Origin: JBNKWA01 sp050299555
GTDB taxonomy: Bacteria > Pseudomonadota > Alphaproteobacteria > Rhodobacterales > Rhodobacteraceae
Direction of reading: 5' to 3'
NCBI GenBank assembly: GCA_050299555.1
Contig: JBNKWA010000068.1
Coordinates: forward strand, 1 to 24,112
Length of the DNA stretch: 24,112 bases
Under the pieces are notes generated by a model. That model made no database searches, was not told where the DNA came from, and was given only the letters and a program-made list of their open reading frames with translations. The number at the start of each line of letters is the position of its first letter. The first letter of the stretch is position 1. Positions 1 to 7,604 of the stretch are shown in pieces. The translations under genes and the position numbers were made by a program.

Positions 1-244
1 CCCCCCCCCCCCCCCGCCCCGCGGAGGGGGGGGGCGCGAGCCGGCGCCTCGGGAGCCGGCGGGGTCGGGAGCCCGACATGCTGACCGCCCGCGCTGCGGC
101 GCCCTTGATGTTCGATGCCGCCGTTCAGGCCCCTGGTACCGGCATCGGCCGCGGCGAGCCTCTCATCGCGGTTCGATCCCGTCTCCGGGGCGCGCCAGGG
201 TGGGTGGGTGGGGCGTGACCCGGGGCGCGGGATCGGACCGCGAT
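1..244. other. GC-rich stretch without a recognisable gene
   Basis: No credible coding region is seen here. The stretch opens with 15 consecutive C, then a G-rich run (26-34), which together could fold into a C/G hairpin. A perfect inverted repeat, GTCGGG-AG-CCCGAC, lies at 64-77. A sequence at 99-197 has a tRNA-like acceptor pairing and ends in CCA, but it does not fit a tRNA (see rejected items). The lipoprotein gene on the minus strand ends at 245, so this is its downstream region. Confidence 0.5.
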
Positions 245-883
245 CTAGCGGCAGATGAAGCTGTTGGCGCAGGGCTTGTAGCGCAGCTCGGCCGAGAACT
301 CCTGCGGCAGCCTGGCATCCTCGTTCACCAGATCGGCCACCGGTACGCGAAAGATCGCCCGGGTGCCGTCCTCCGACACCTCGCCATTGGTGCGGATCAC
401 CTTCACACCCTCGACCACGATGGTGACGAAGCGCCCGTCGAGCGCCGTGTCCAGGATCGGCCGCGCCGATTCCAGCGCCTCCGCCTCGTCGGGTGTCAGC
501 GGCCGCTGGCGCCGGGTCTGCTGCCAGAAGGCCCTGACCGGAATGCGCACCTGCACGATATCGTCCGAGCGCGCCTCCACGGTCATGAACGGCAGTTCGG
601 TCACCCCGCCGCCGACCAGGTGCTGCAGGATCACCGTCTCGGGCAGCCGGCAGACGGCATCGCTGAGGCTGACCTCAACCTCGCCCTGGCCACAGAGCAG
701 GGCGGAACTGGAGCCGTTGCGGCTGGCGAATTCGTAGAGTGCCCGCGACAGGGTGAAGTCGGCGCGGGCCGAAACACTCTGGTCCGGGTTCATGGTCAGC
801 ACCGCCTCGGCCTCGAAGCAGCCCGCGAGGGCAAGCGTCGAAAGGAGGGCCAGGCAGCGAATCATCGGCTTCGGCAACAGCAT
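245..883 (-). CDS. Predicted lipoprotein, LppM-like N-terminus
   Basis: This encodes a 212-residue protein of unknown function. A short positive start and a hydrophobic stretch lead to the lipobox L-A-G-C with the cysteine at about residue 22, so it should be cut by signal peptidase II and anchored to a membrane by lipid. The region just after the cysteine (EAEAVLTMNPDQSVSA) resembles the start of LppM/DUF3153-type lipoproteins; this is a memory-based resemblance and uncertain. Four further cysteines (about residues 64, 78, 206 and 211) could form disulfides outside the cytoplasm. Start is ATG at 883; a second ATG at 865 would still keep the lipobox, and neither has a strong ribosome binding site. 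It lies 39 bases downstream of the ParA-like gene on the same strand and is probably co-transcribed with it. Confidence 0.75.
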   Translation of the reverse strand: MLLPKPMIRCLALLSTLALAGCFEAEAVLTMNPDQSVSARADFTLSRALYEFASRNGSSSALLCGQGEVEVSLSDAVCRLPETVILQHLVGGGVTELPFMTVEARSDDIVQVRIPVRAFWQQTRRQRPLTPDEAEALESARPILDTALDGRFVTIVVEGVKVIRTNGEVSEDGTRAIFRVPVADLVNEDARLPQEFSAELRYKPCANSFICR

Positions 884-922
884 CGCGCCAGAGAAGCAGA
901 GAAAAGCTACCGAACTGTGGCG

Positions 923-1546
923 CTATTGCAGTGCATGCAGGATCGGCGCCCACTCGGCCCGCGCCGCGGCGGTGCGCGCCAGCGGCCGGTCGAATAGCCC
1001 CAGCCCGCGCTCGGCCAGTTCGCCATAGATCGCCCGCTCGGAGAGCCGCGCCAGCGGCGCCTGCCCGAGCCCGGCGAAGAAGGCGTCGAGCCGCGCCGTC
1101 GCCCGCGCCCTGGGCCGCAGCCGGTTGGCGACCAGTTCGACCACCGCCCTGCCCTTGCGGACACGCTTCAGCGCCTCGATCTCGGCCAGGAAGCGCCCGG
1201 CGCTGTCGACGTCGAAGACCGAGGCCAGAACCGGCACCAGCACCGCGTCGGCCTCGCCGATCAGCGGCTTGGCGTCGCCGCCGTCGAGCGCGCCCGGCGC
1301 ATCGACGACCAGCCAGGCGGTCTTCTTGGGCGCCTCGCCGAGGGATTTCGGCGAGGTCCAGTCGATGCCGCGGATCGGTGCCGCCTCGTCCGGGCGCCGC
1401 TTCAGCCAGCGCAGCGAGGATTTCTGCGGGTCGGCATCGGCCAGCGCCACCCGCTCGCCCCGGGCGGCCAGCGCCGTGGCCAGCGTCACGGCGATCAGCG
1501 TCTTGCCGCAGCCGCCCTTGCGGTTGGCAATCAGAATGGTGCGCAT
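923..1546 (-). CDS. ParA/MinD-family P-loop ATPase
   Basis: The 207-residue protein begins almost directly with the deviant Walker A motif KGGCGKT (residues 10-16), whose first lysine is the hallmark of ParA/MinD/Soj dimerising ATPases. A second motif, ADADPQKSS, follows at about 35, and the Walker B-like WLVVDAPGAL is near residue 80. Family members form ATP sandwich dimers that position DNA, proteins or organelles. No parB, chemotaxis hub or origin gene lies beside it, so it is better seen as an orphan ParA than as the chromosome partition protein. The ATG at 1546 is preceded by a strong GGGAGG ribosome binding site. The partner gene is the lipoprotein 39 bases downstream. At just over 200 residues it is a minimal member of the family with no N-terminal DNA-binding extension. 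Confidence 0.88.
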   Translation of the reverse strand: MRTILIANRKGGCGKTLIAVTLATALAARGERVALADADPQKSSLRWLKRRPDEAAPIRGIDWTSPKSLGEAPKKTAWLVVDAPGALDGGDAKPLIGEADAVLVPVLASVFDVDSAGRFLAEIEALKRVRKGRAVVELVANRLRPRARATARLDAFFAGLGQAPLARLSERAIYGELAERGLGLFDRPLARTAAARAEWAPILHALQ

Positions 1547-1566
1547 GGCCCCTCCCAGCCCGGCGC

Positions 1567-1595
1567 AGTGAAGCGGCGCAGTCCGGTCCGGTCAA
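1567..1595 (-). promoter_or_regulatory. Possible sigma70-type promoter for the ParA-like gene
   Basis: Read on the minus strand, TTGACC (1595-1590) and TTCACT (1572-1567) are separated by 17 bases. A transcript would begin near 1560, giving a short leader that holds the GGGAGG site. The -35 is good and the -10 is weak. Confidence 0.35.
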
Positions 1596-1612
1596 GGCCG
1601 AAGCGGCCGCAC

Positions 1613-1641
1613 TTCACCATCGCGGCGGGCGTCGCTAGTCT
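1613..1641 (+). promoter_or_regulatory. Possible promoter for the glutathione S-transferase gene
   Basis: TTCACC (1613-1618) and TAGTCT (1636-1641) are 17 bases apart, about 28 bases upstream of the ATG at 1670. Similar CTAG/CTATAG -10 elements precede prfC and fpr in this window, which gives some support. Confidence 0.35.
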
Positions 1642-1669
1642 GGCCGCCGTGCCAAGGGAACCGCGCCCC

Positions 1670-2287
1670 ATGCTGACGCTCTACTACGCCCCCGGGACCA
1701 TCGCGCTGGCCAGCCACATCGTGCTGGAGGAAGTCGGGGCCGACTACCGCTCCGAACGGCTGGACTTTGCCGCCAAGGAGCAGCGCGGCGCCGCCTATCT
1801 CGCCATCAACCCCAAGGGCCGGGTGCCGACGCTGGCCACCCCCGCGGGCCTTCTGACCGAGACCCCGGCGATCCTGACCTGGCTGGCCGAGACCCACCCC
1901 GAGGCGGGCCTGCTGCCGGCCGATGCCTTTGCCCGGGCCAGGGTGAACAGCCTGATGGGGTACCTCGCATCCACGATGCACGTGGCCCATGCCCATATGC
2001 GCCGGGGTCCGCGCTGGTCCGACGACCCGGCGGCCTGGGAGACGATGAAGGCCAAGGTGCCGCAGAACATGCGCGACTGCTGCCGGGTGATCGAGGATTG
2101 CCATCTCGACGGGCCGTTCGTGCTCGGCGAGGCGTTTTCGATCGCCGATGCCTATCTCTTCGTGCTGGAGACCTGGCTGCCGGGCGACGGCGTGGACCCG
2201 GCGGAGTATCCCAAGGTCGTGCGGCACATGGAGGCGATGCGGGTCCGGCCGGCGGTGGCGCGGGCGCTGGCCATCCACGACGCCTGA
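1670..2287 (+). CDS. Glutathione S-transferase family protein
   Basis: The 205-residue protein is of normal cytosolic GST length. The N-terminal thioredoxin-fold domain starts with MLTLYYAPGTIALASHIVLE. The cis-proline site is GRVPTL (about 50-55), and TETPAI (63-68) is the place of the glutathione-binding E-S/T-x-A-I motif. The helical C-terminal domain carries the N-capping motif in GEAFSIADAYLF (about 147-158). GSTs conjugate or transfer glutathione; the substrate cannot be read from the sequence. The Ser/Ala-rich first helix (TIALASH) suggests a serine or cysteine-type bacterial (beta-like) enzyme rather than a tyrosine type. The reading frame is open further upstream, to 1568, but the family start and an AGGGA ribosome binding site at about 1655 favour ATG 1670. 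prfC follows 39 bases later. Confidence 0.88.
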   Translation: MLTLYYAPGTIALASHIVLEEVGADYRSERLDFAAKEQRGAAYLAINPKGRVPTLATPAGLLTETPAILTWLAETHPEAGLLPADAFARARVNSLMGYLASTMHVAHAHMRRGPRWSDDPAAWETMKAKVPQNMRDCCRVIEDCHLDGPFVLGEAFSIADAYLFVLETWLPGDGVDPAEYPKVVRHMEAMRVRPAVARALAIHDA

Positions 2288-2291
2288 GGGC

Positions 2292-2320
2292 TTTCCGAAA
2301 CCGGCCGCGCCGGCTATAGC
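2292..2320 (+). promoter_or_regulatory. Possible promoter placing the prfC transcript start at its ATG
   Basis: TTTCCG (2292-2297) and TATAGC (2315-2320) are 17 bases apart. A start about 7 bases after the -10 falls on the prfC ATG at 2327, which would give a leaderless mRNA. No ribosome binding site is visible before that ATG. A small inverted repeat, CCGGC-CGC-GCCGG (2301-2313), sits between the two boxes. Confidence 0.35.
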
Positions 2321-2326
2321 CCGGCC

Positions 2327-3946
<1,620 letters not shown>

Positions 3947-4019
3947 GCGGCGTCGACTGGCACCCTGCCCGAAAGCCCGACCAGCACGGGCGGTCGCCCT
4001 GGTTGCATCCGCTTGCCAC

Positions 4020-4053
4020 AAAAAATGACGGCCCGGCCGCGGGCGGCCGGACC
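4020..4053 (-). terminator. Rho-independent terminator of the VPLPA-CTERM gene
   Basis: A perfect 8-bp GC stem, CCGGCCGC/GCGGCCGG (4033-4040 with 4043-4050), is flanked on its left by six A (4020-4025). On the minus strand this reads as a hairpin followed after a few bases by six U, as expected for the gene ending at 4123. A smaller hairpin directly after that stop codon (4108-4121, GGCTTC-GT-GAAGCC) may help. On the plus strand there is no U run, so it is a weak stop for prfC. Confidence 0.7.
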
Positions 4054-4122
4054 CTTTGCGCCGGGGCGTGACGTGGACGCCCCGGGAAATGCTTGCGATG
4101 ACCGAAAGGCTTCGTGAAGCCG

Positions 4123-4731
4123 TCAGCCCTTGCGGCTACGGCGACGCATGCCCATTGCGCCCACCAGCCCGAGGCTGGAGACGAGCAGCGGCAGGGCCGC
4201 GGGCACCGGTACCGGCGCGGTCGGGCTCGGATCGTTGCCACCGCCGCCGATATCCTGACCTTCCAGCGTGAACTGGGCGCCGATCGAGTCGTCCCAAAGC
4301 TGCCAGAACGCCGTCGTCGACGAGGTGTTCTGGAGCACGAAGGAGTAGTCGCCCGGGTTGAGGCCGGTTGCAGTGACGCCCATCCAGGAAACGACCAGAC
4401 TTGGGTCGTTCTCATACGCCGTCGCGGTGTCGGCGTAGAAGTAGTTGGTACCGGTCACCAGCCCCGACGGCAGCGCGATGGAGCGCTTGTCGAAGTTGAA
4501 GATCTGCGGCCCGTATGCCGTACCATTGACGCCGGACAGGCTGAGCTGGCTTTCGAACGGAATGTTGTTCACGTTGCCACCGTTCGGGTGGTAGCTGCCG
4601 AACCAGAAATCCACCTCGCCGGCGTTCGTCCCCGGAGTGTAGCCGTAGGCCACGGTGTGTGCCGCCGCCGCAACGACGGTAGAAACTGTCACGACCGCTG
4701 CGACCGCGACACTACGCAACAAGGAAACCAT
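4123..4731 (-). CDS. Exported protein with VPLPA-CTERM-type sorting signal
   Basis: The 202-residue protein has an N-terminal signal peptide (MVSLLRSVAVAAVVTVSTVV, cut near AAAAHT) and ends in a three-part sorting tail: the motif APVPVPAALPLL, a hydrophobic helix, and a basic end RRRSRKG. This is the layout of PEP-CTERM/VPLPA-CTERM proteins, which are processed by an exosortase and sent to the cell surface or matrix. The mature region is rich in Gly, Asn, Ser, Thr and Tyr and lacks cysteine, typical of surface beta-rich proteins; no known catalytic domain is recognised. The start is set at ATG 4731 because a GGGGGA ribosome binding site lies just upstream and the signal peptide begins there; the frame is open to 4770. 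No exosortase is in the window. It is divergent from the chemoreceptor pair. Confidence 0.85.
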   Translation of the reverse strand: MVSLLRSVAVAAVVTVSTVVAAAAHTVAYGYTPGTNAGEVDFWFGSYHPNGGNVNNIPFESQLSLSGVNGTAYGPQIFNFDKRSIALPSGLVTGTNYFYADTATAYENDPSLVVSWMGVTATGLNPGDYSFVLQNTSSTTAFWQLWDDSIGAQFTLEGQDIGGGGNDPSPTAPVPVPAALPLLVSSLGLVGAMGMRRRSRKG

Positions 4732-4800
4732 GTTTTCCCCCTTTACCTCACTTGCACTAGCGGGAGGCACGGTAACAGAGCCGTGAAGATGAACAAAGGA

Positions 4801-4815
4801 TTAATTTCGGGTTAA
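4801..4815. promoter_or_regulatory. CtrA-type site TTAA-N7-TTAA
   Basis: The sequence shows TTAA (4801-4804), seven bases, then TTAA (4812-4815), an exact match to the two-half-site pattern bound by the alphaproteobacterial response regulator CtrA. It lies in the divergent region between the exported protein (start 4731) and the PAS protein. A further half site, TTAACC, occurs at 4922-4927, just upstream of a TGCTAG element (4945-4950) that could be the -10 of the PAS gene. CtrA controls motility and chemotaxis genes in Rhodobacteraceae, which fits the neighbour. Binding itself is inferred. Confidence 0.5.
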
Positions 4816-4863
4816 TAGTGCACATCCGGGAACCGGGCCGCCCCTGGGGTGGCCGCCTTGCCG

Positions 4864-4891
4864 GGCTTCCGGCCGGGCCTGACCGGAGGCC
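4864..4891. other. Hairpin in the divergent intergenic region
   Basis: GGCTTCCGG (4864-4872) pairs with CCGGAGGCC (4883-4891), a 9-bp stem with one G-T pair and a loop of ten bases. It lies upstream of the probable promoter of the PAS gene. Its role is unknown: a regulator site or only a structural feature of GC-rich DNA. Confidence 0.3.
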
Positions 4892-5033
4892 AGGAGAGAA
4901 AGTTTGCCGGCCCGCGCGGCATTAACCCGGCCTTGCGAACTCGATGCTAGAGGTCGGCCCGGCTCGTCACGCGGGATACCGCTTCATGATCGCAACTCGT
5001 CGCACCGAAGGCCAAAAGCCTGTCCGGCAGTTC

Positions 5034-5555
5034 ATGCGGACGGTTACTCCGACAGGTCGTGCCAAGCTGATGAACCGCAATGAGTTCATCGTCACCAAGA
5101 CCGACACCAGGGGCGTCATCACCTACGCCAACGACGTGTTCCTGCGCATGGCGGAGATGACCGAGGAGCAGGCCTTCGGCGCGCCGCATTCGGTGATCCG
5201 CCACCCCGACATGCCGCGGGCGGTGTTCAGCCTGCTCTGGGACGAGATCGCCGCCGGGCACGAAGTCTTCGCCTATGTGAACAATCTGGCCGCCAGCGGC
5301 GACCACTATTGGGTCCTCGCGCATGTGACGCCGAGCTATGACGCCGACGGTCACATCACCGGCTATCACTCGAACCGCCGTGCGCCCGATCCCGGGGCCG
5401 TCGAAAAGGTCAGCCGGCTTTATCGCGATCTCAAGGCCATCGAGGATCGGGCCGGATCGAAGGAATCGGGAATTGCCGAGGCCAGCCAGGCTCTGGTGCA
5501 GGCCGTCAAGGACAATGGATTTTCGAGCTATGAAGAGCTTGTCTTTTCGCTATGA
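5034..5555 (+). CDS. Soluble Aer/CetB-like PAS sensor protein
   Basis: The protein of about 173 residues is essentially one PAS domain. It closely follows the E. coli Aer sensor: EFIVTKTD and ITYANDVF at its start, the invariant RHPDMP (about 56-61), and GDHYWVLAHVTP (about 89-100). In Aer this class of PAS domain binds FAD and reads the redox state of the respiratory chain. Unlike Aer it has no membrane segment, HAMP or signalling domain; these are on the next protein, as in the Campylobacter CetB/CetA pair. The frame is open from 4944, with other possible ATGs at 4986 and 5070. The 5034 start keeps the family segment VTPTGRAKLMNRNEF and lies downstream of the probable -10 at 4945-4950, but its ribosome binding site is weak. 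It overlaps the next gene by 26 bases. Confidence 0.85.
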   Translation: MRTVTPTGRAKLMNRNEFIVTKTDTRGVITYANDVFLRMAEMTEEQAFGAPHSVIRHPDMPRAVFSLLWDEIAAGHEVFAYVNNLAASGDHYWVLAHVTPSYDADGHITGYHSNRRAPDPGAVEKVSRLYRDLKAIEDRAGSKESGIAEASQALVQAVKDNGFSSYEELVFSL

Positions 5556-6897
5556 CGACCCGCTTTTGACCGTCGGCGGTCTGATCGGGCCGGTGCTGGC
5601 GGTCGCGGGCGGCTGGGCCGCCCTGCCGCCCTGGGTGGCGGCACTGTTCGGGATGACGTTCTTCATCCTCATGGCGCGCCTCGCGCGGCTGCACCTGTCG
5701 CAGTCCGCGCCGGACGTGACGGCCGAGGCAGCAGCCGATGACGGGCCGGATGACGCAACTTCGGTGTCCGATCTGGACCGGATTGCCGCGGTCATATCCG
5801 CGGCTGCCGGTGGCGATCTGGATGCGCGGGTGTTTCCGGCCGTGGCCGACCCCGCGGTGGCCAGGCTGGGCCACGACCTCAACACGCTTCTCGACATCAC
5901 CGATGCGTATTTGCGCGAATCCTATGGCTCGCTGCGCGCGGTCGCCGCAGGACGGACGCATCGCCGCATCCTGCCCGACGGCATGCACGGCGATTTCGGC
6001 CGCGCCGCCGGCACCATTACCCGGGCCATGGAGGGCATCGGGGCCGAGGTCGCCGAGTTGCGGTCACAGACCGACCGTTTCGAGAGCAAGGCGCTCGGCG
6101 CCTATTCCGAAGTGGCGGCGGCCTCGCATCAGTTGCGGCTGACCGCCGAGGGACTGTCCGAGGCGTCGCAGACGGCATCCACCAAGACCGACGGCGTCGC
6201 CCAGCGATCGGGCGAAGCCACCGAGCGGGTGGTCGAAGCGGCCGAGATCGCCGGCGAGCTGATGAGGTGGATGGAAACCGTCGGCGAGCGCTCGACGCGC
6301 ACCAATGCCGTCTCGCAACAGGCGCTGGGCGAATCGAAGAATGCCGAGCGGTCGATTGCCGAGCTGACCCAGGCGGCCCAGGCCATCACCGAGGTCACCC
6401 GGCTGATCCAGGACGTGGCCGACAAGATCAACCTCTTGGCGGTCAACGCTGCCGTCGAGGCGGCGCGGGCCGGCGAGGCGGGCAAGGGCTTTGCGGTCGT
6501 GGCGTCGGAAATCCGCACCCTGTCGGTGGAGACCGGGCACAATTCGGAGGCCATCCGGACCAAGATCGGCGAGGTCCAGCAGGGGGTGAAATCGGCCACC
6601 GACTCGCTGGGCCTGGTCGGTGCCACGATCGGGCAGCTGGTGCAGATCGCCGGCAGCGTCGAGGAATCGGTGGCCAGCCACAAGCTGCGCTTCGACGACC
6701 TGGTCCAGCAGGTCGGGGCCGCCGCCGACGGCGCACGGCAGATCTCCAGCCTGGCCGCCGACCTGAGCGAGACCGTCCGGCCGGTGCACGACGCCTCGCG
6801 CGATGTCCGTGACGCGGCCGCCGAACTCGACGACCGGGCGGAAAGCATGCGGCTGGAACTGCAGGCCTATCTCGAGGCGGCCAAGCGGGCGGCCTGA
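5530..6897 (+). CDS. Methyl-accepting chemotaxis protein, CetA-like (no periplasmic sensor)
   Basis: The 455-residue receptor has two hydrophobic helices (about 12-31 and 35-51) joined by only a few residues (ALPPW), so it has no periplasmic ligand domain. A HAMP-like region follows (about 75-175), then the long coiled-coil signalling domain. The hairpin tip NAAVEAARAGEAGKGFAVVA (about 305-325) is the part that contacts CheA and CheW. Input is therefore expected from a partner, most likely the PAS protein encoded just upstream. Start: ATG 5530 lies inside the last codons of the PAS gene; ATG 5515 is an alternative, and the AAGGA at about 5508-5512 does not fix the choice. The overlap suggests coupled translation. 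No C-terminal CheR-tethering pentapeptide is present; the protein ends in a Lys-Arg-Ala-Ala tail. Confidence 0.92.
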   Translation: MKSLSFRYDDPLLTVGGLIGPVLAVAGGWAALPPWVAALFGMTFFILMARLARLHLSQSAPDVTAEAAADDGPDDATSVSDLDRIAAVISAAAGGDLDARVFPAVADPAVARLGHDLNTLLDITDAYLRESYGSLRAVAAGRTHRRILPDGMHGDFGRAAGTITRAMEGIGAEVAELRSQTDRFESKALGAYSEVAAASHQLRLTAEGLSEASQTASTKTDGVAQRSGEATERVVEAAEIAGELMRWMETVGERSTRTNAVSQQALGESKNAERSIAELTQAAQAITEVTRLIQDVADKINLLAVNAAVEAARAGEAGKGFAVVASEIRTLSVETGHNSEAIRTKIGEVQQGVKSATDSLGLVGATIGQLVQIAGSVEESVASHKLRFDDLVQQVGAAADGARQISSLAADLSETVRPVHDASRDVRDAAAELDDRAESMRLELQAYLEAAKRAA

Positions 6898-7040
6898 CCC
6901 GCCGCCCGGACGCGGCATTTCGCGGTCGGGCCGCGCCGGCGCGCTGCCGCCGGTCGTGGCGCCGGCTGCAGCCCCTTCCGCGGCAGCGAGGCACATCGGA
7001 TCCGTGGCCCTCCGCGCCGCCGGCAGGCGGCCTTGCCGTA

Positions 7041-7098
7041 GGTGGGGACGGGGCGGCAACCCGGATTGACCAGTCGATACGCTTCGATGCGCCGGGCC
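7041..7098. repeat. Direct repeat family 1, copy 1
   Basis: This copy matches 7158-7216 over its full length with a few changes and one gap. Both copies share an identical 25-base core beginning GGATTGACCAGTCGATACG (7063-7087 here). The spacing between the two copies is 117 bases. Function is unknown. Confidence 0.75.
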
Positions 7099-7103
7099 AC
7101 CGA

Positions 7104-7143
7104 CGGGTCCGCCTGCCTCATGCCCCTTCAGCCGGTTCGTCGC
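7104..7143. repeat. Direct repeat family 2, copy C (shorter, more diverged)
   Basis: About 40 bases around TCCGCCTGCCTCATGCC and GCCGGTTCGTCGCC match the family at 7351-7390 and 7511-7551. It lies between the two copies of family 1. Confidence 0.6.
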
Positions 7144-7157
7144 CCACCCTGGCCGCA

Positions 7158-7216
7158 GGTGGAGACGGGGACGGCAACAGGGATTGACCAGTCGATACGC
7201 TTCGACGGGCCGGGCC
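7158..7216. repeat. Direct repeat family 1, copy 2
   Basis: Second copy of the roughly 58-base repeat at 7041-7098; the identical core lies at 7181-7205. Between the copies lies a member of the second repeat family, so the two families alternate. Confidence 0.75.
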
Positions 7217-7350
7217 TCGACGACATCGACCGCGCCGACCCGACCGCCCACCATTTCGCATCAAGGCGGGGGCCGGCACCGGCCGCAAGCCACGCGCGAC
7301 GGCCCGGCCGCCCGTTCGTTCGAGGGCCGGCCCTTGGCGCCGGAGCAACG

Positions 7351-7443
7351 ACGGTCCGCCTGCCCCATGCCTTGCGGCCGGTTGTCGCCAAAGCCCCTGC
7401 CCGCCGGCGCGGCCCCGCCACGCAGCACTAAGGTCAACTTGGC
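7351..7443. repeat. Direct repeat family 2, copy A (copies the osmC end)
   Basis: This block matches 7511-7604 at a period of 160 bases; CATGCCTTGCGGCCGG is identical in both. The match runs through a GC-rich palindrome into sequence equivalent to the last codons of osmC, with GGTCAACTTGGC here against GGCCAGCTTGGC at the gene end. In this copy the osmC stop codon is changed, so it is a decayed fragment. Confidence 0.7.
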
Positions 7444-7510
7444 ACAACGGCGTGTGACGGCCGGCCCCTGCCGCCAGCTAGACGCCCGGTCCCTGGCGCC
7501 GGGACGCCGA

Positions 7511-7604
7511 TTGGCCCAGCGGCCTCATGCCTTGCGGCCGGCTCGTCGCCGAAGCCCCTGCCCGCCGGCGGGGCCTCGGCGCGCCGCACTCAGGCCAGCT
7601 TGGC
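7511..7604. repeat. Direct repeat family 2, copy B (includes the osmC 3' end)
   Basis: The copy that contains the real osmC stop codon (7590-7592) and the last four codons of the gene. It includes the palindrome CCCGCCGGCGGG (7561-7572), which, read on the minus strand after osmC, could act as a hairpin terminator although no U run follows. Confidence 0.7.

Larger units (their letters stand above)
6898..7589. other. Long noncoding gap filled with imperfect direct repeats
   Basis: This 692-base stretch between the chemoreceptor gene and the end of osmC holds no convincing gene. Open frames here are arginine, proline and alanine-rich and conflict with each other. It contains two families of imperfect direct repeats, given separately. 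The right-hand repeats copy sequence from the end of osmC and what lies behind it, so the gap seems to have grown in part by local duplication. GC-rich palindromes such as CCCGCCGGCGGG (7561-7572) recur, but no U-run terminator is seen. Confidence 0.6.

Noticed and set aside
99..197. A tRNA-like element: GCGCCCT pairs with GGGGCGC followed by G and CCA, with a TTCGATC loop inside
   Set aside because: The T-arm is three bases too far from the acceptor stem, one T-stem pair fails, no convincing D-arm or anticodon arm fits, and the total is 99 bases. It may be chance in GC-rich DNA; a covariance-model tRNA search would settle it.
885..923. Inverted repeat GCGCCA / TGGCGC between the ParA-like gene and the lipoprotein gene
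   Set aside because: Only six base pairs with 27 bases between the arms; too weak in GC-rich DNA to call a site.
923..1546. Chromosome partition ParA near the replication origin
   Set aside because: No parB, gid, rsmG or dnaA gene and no parS-like site is visible nearby; the protein is short and is better treated as an orphan family member.
5505..5560. A frameshift that breaks a single Aer-type gene into PAS and receptor parts
   Set aside because: The PAS frame stops only 26 bases into the next gene, the second protein starts cleanly before its first helix, and split pairs of this kind are known. Comparison with relatives would decide.
6064..7254. Minus-strand frames crossing the repeat region 6898-7589 as possible small repeated proteins
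   Set aside because: The repeats do not keep one reading frame between copies, and the frames lack ribosome binding sites and recognisable domains.
7041..7604. CRISPR array or transposon remnant
   Set aside because: Repeats are few, imperfect, unevenly spaced and not separated by equal spacers; no terminal inverted repeats, target-site duplication or transposase is seen.
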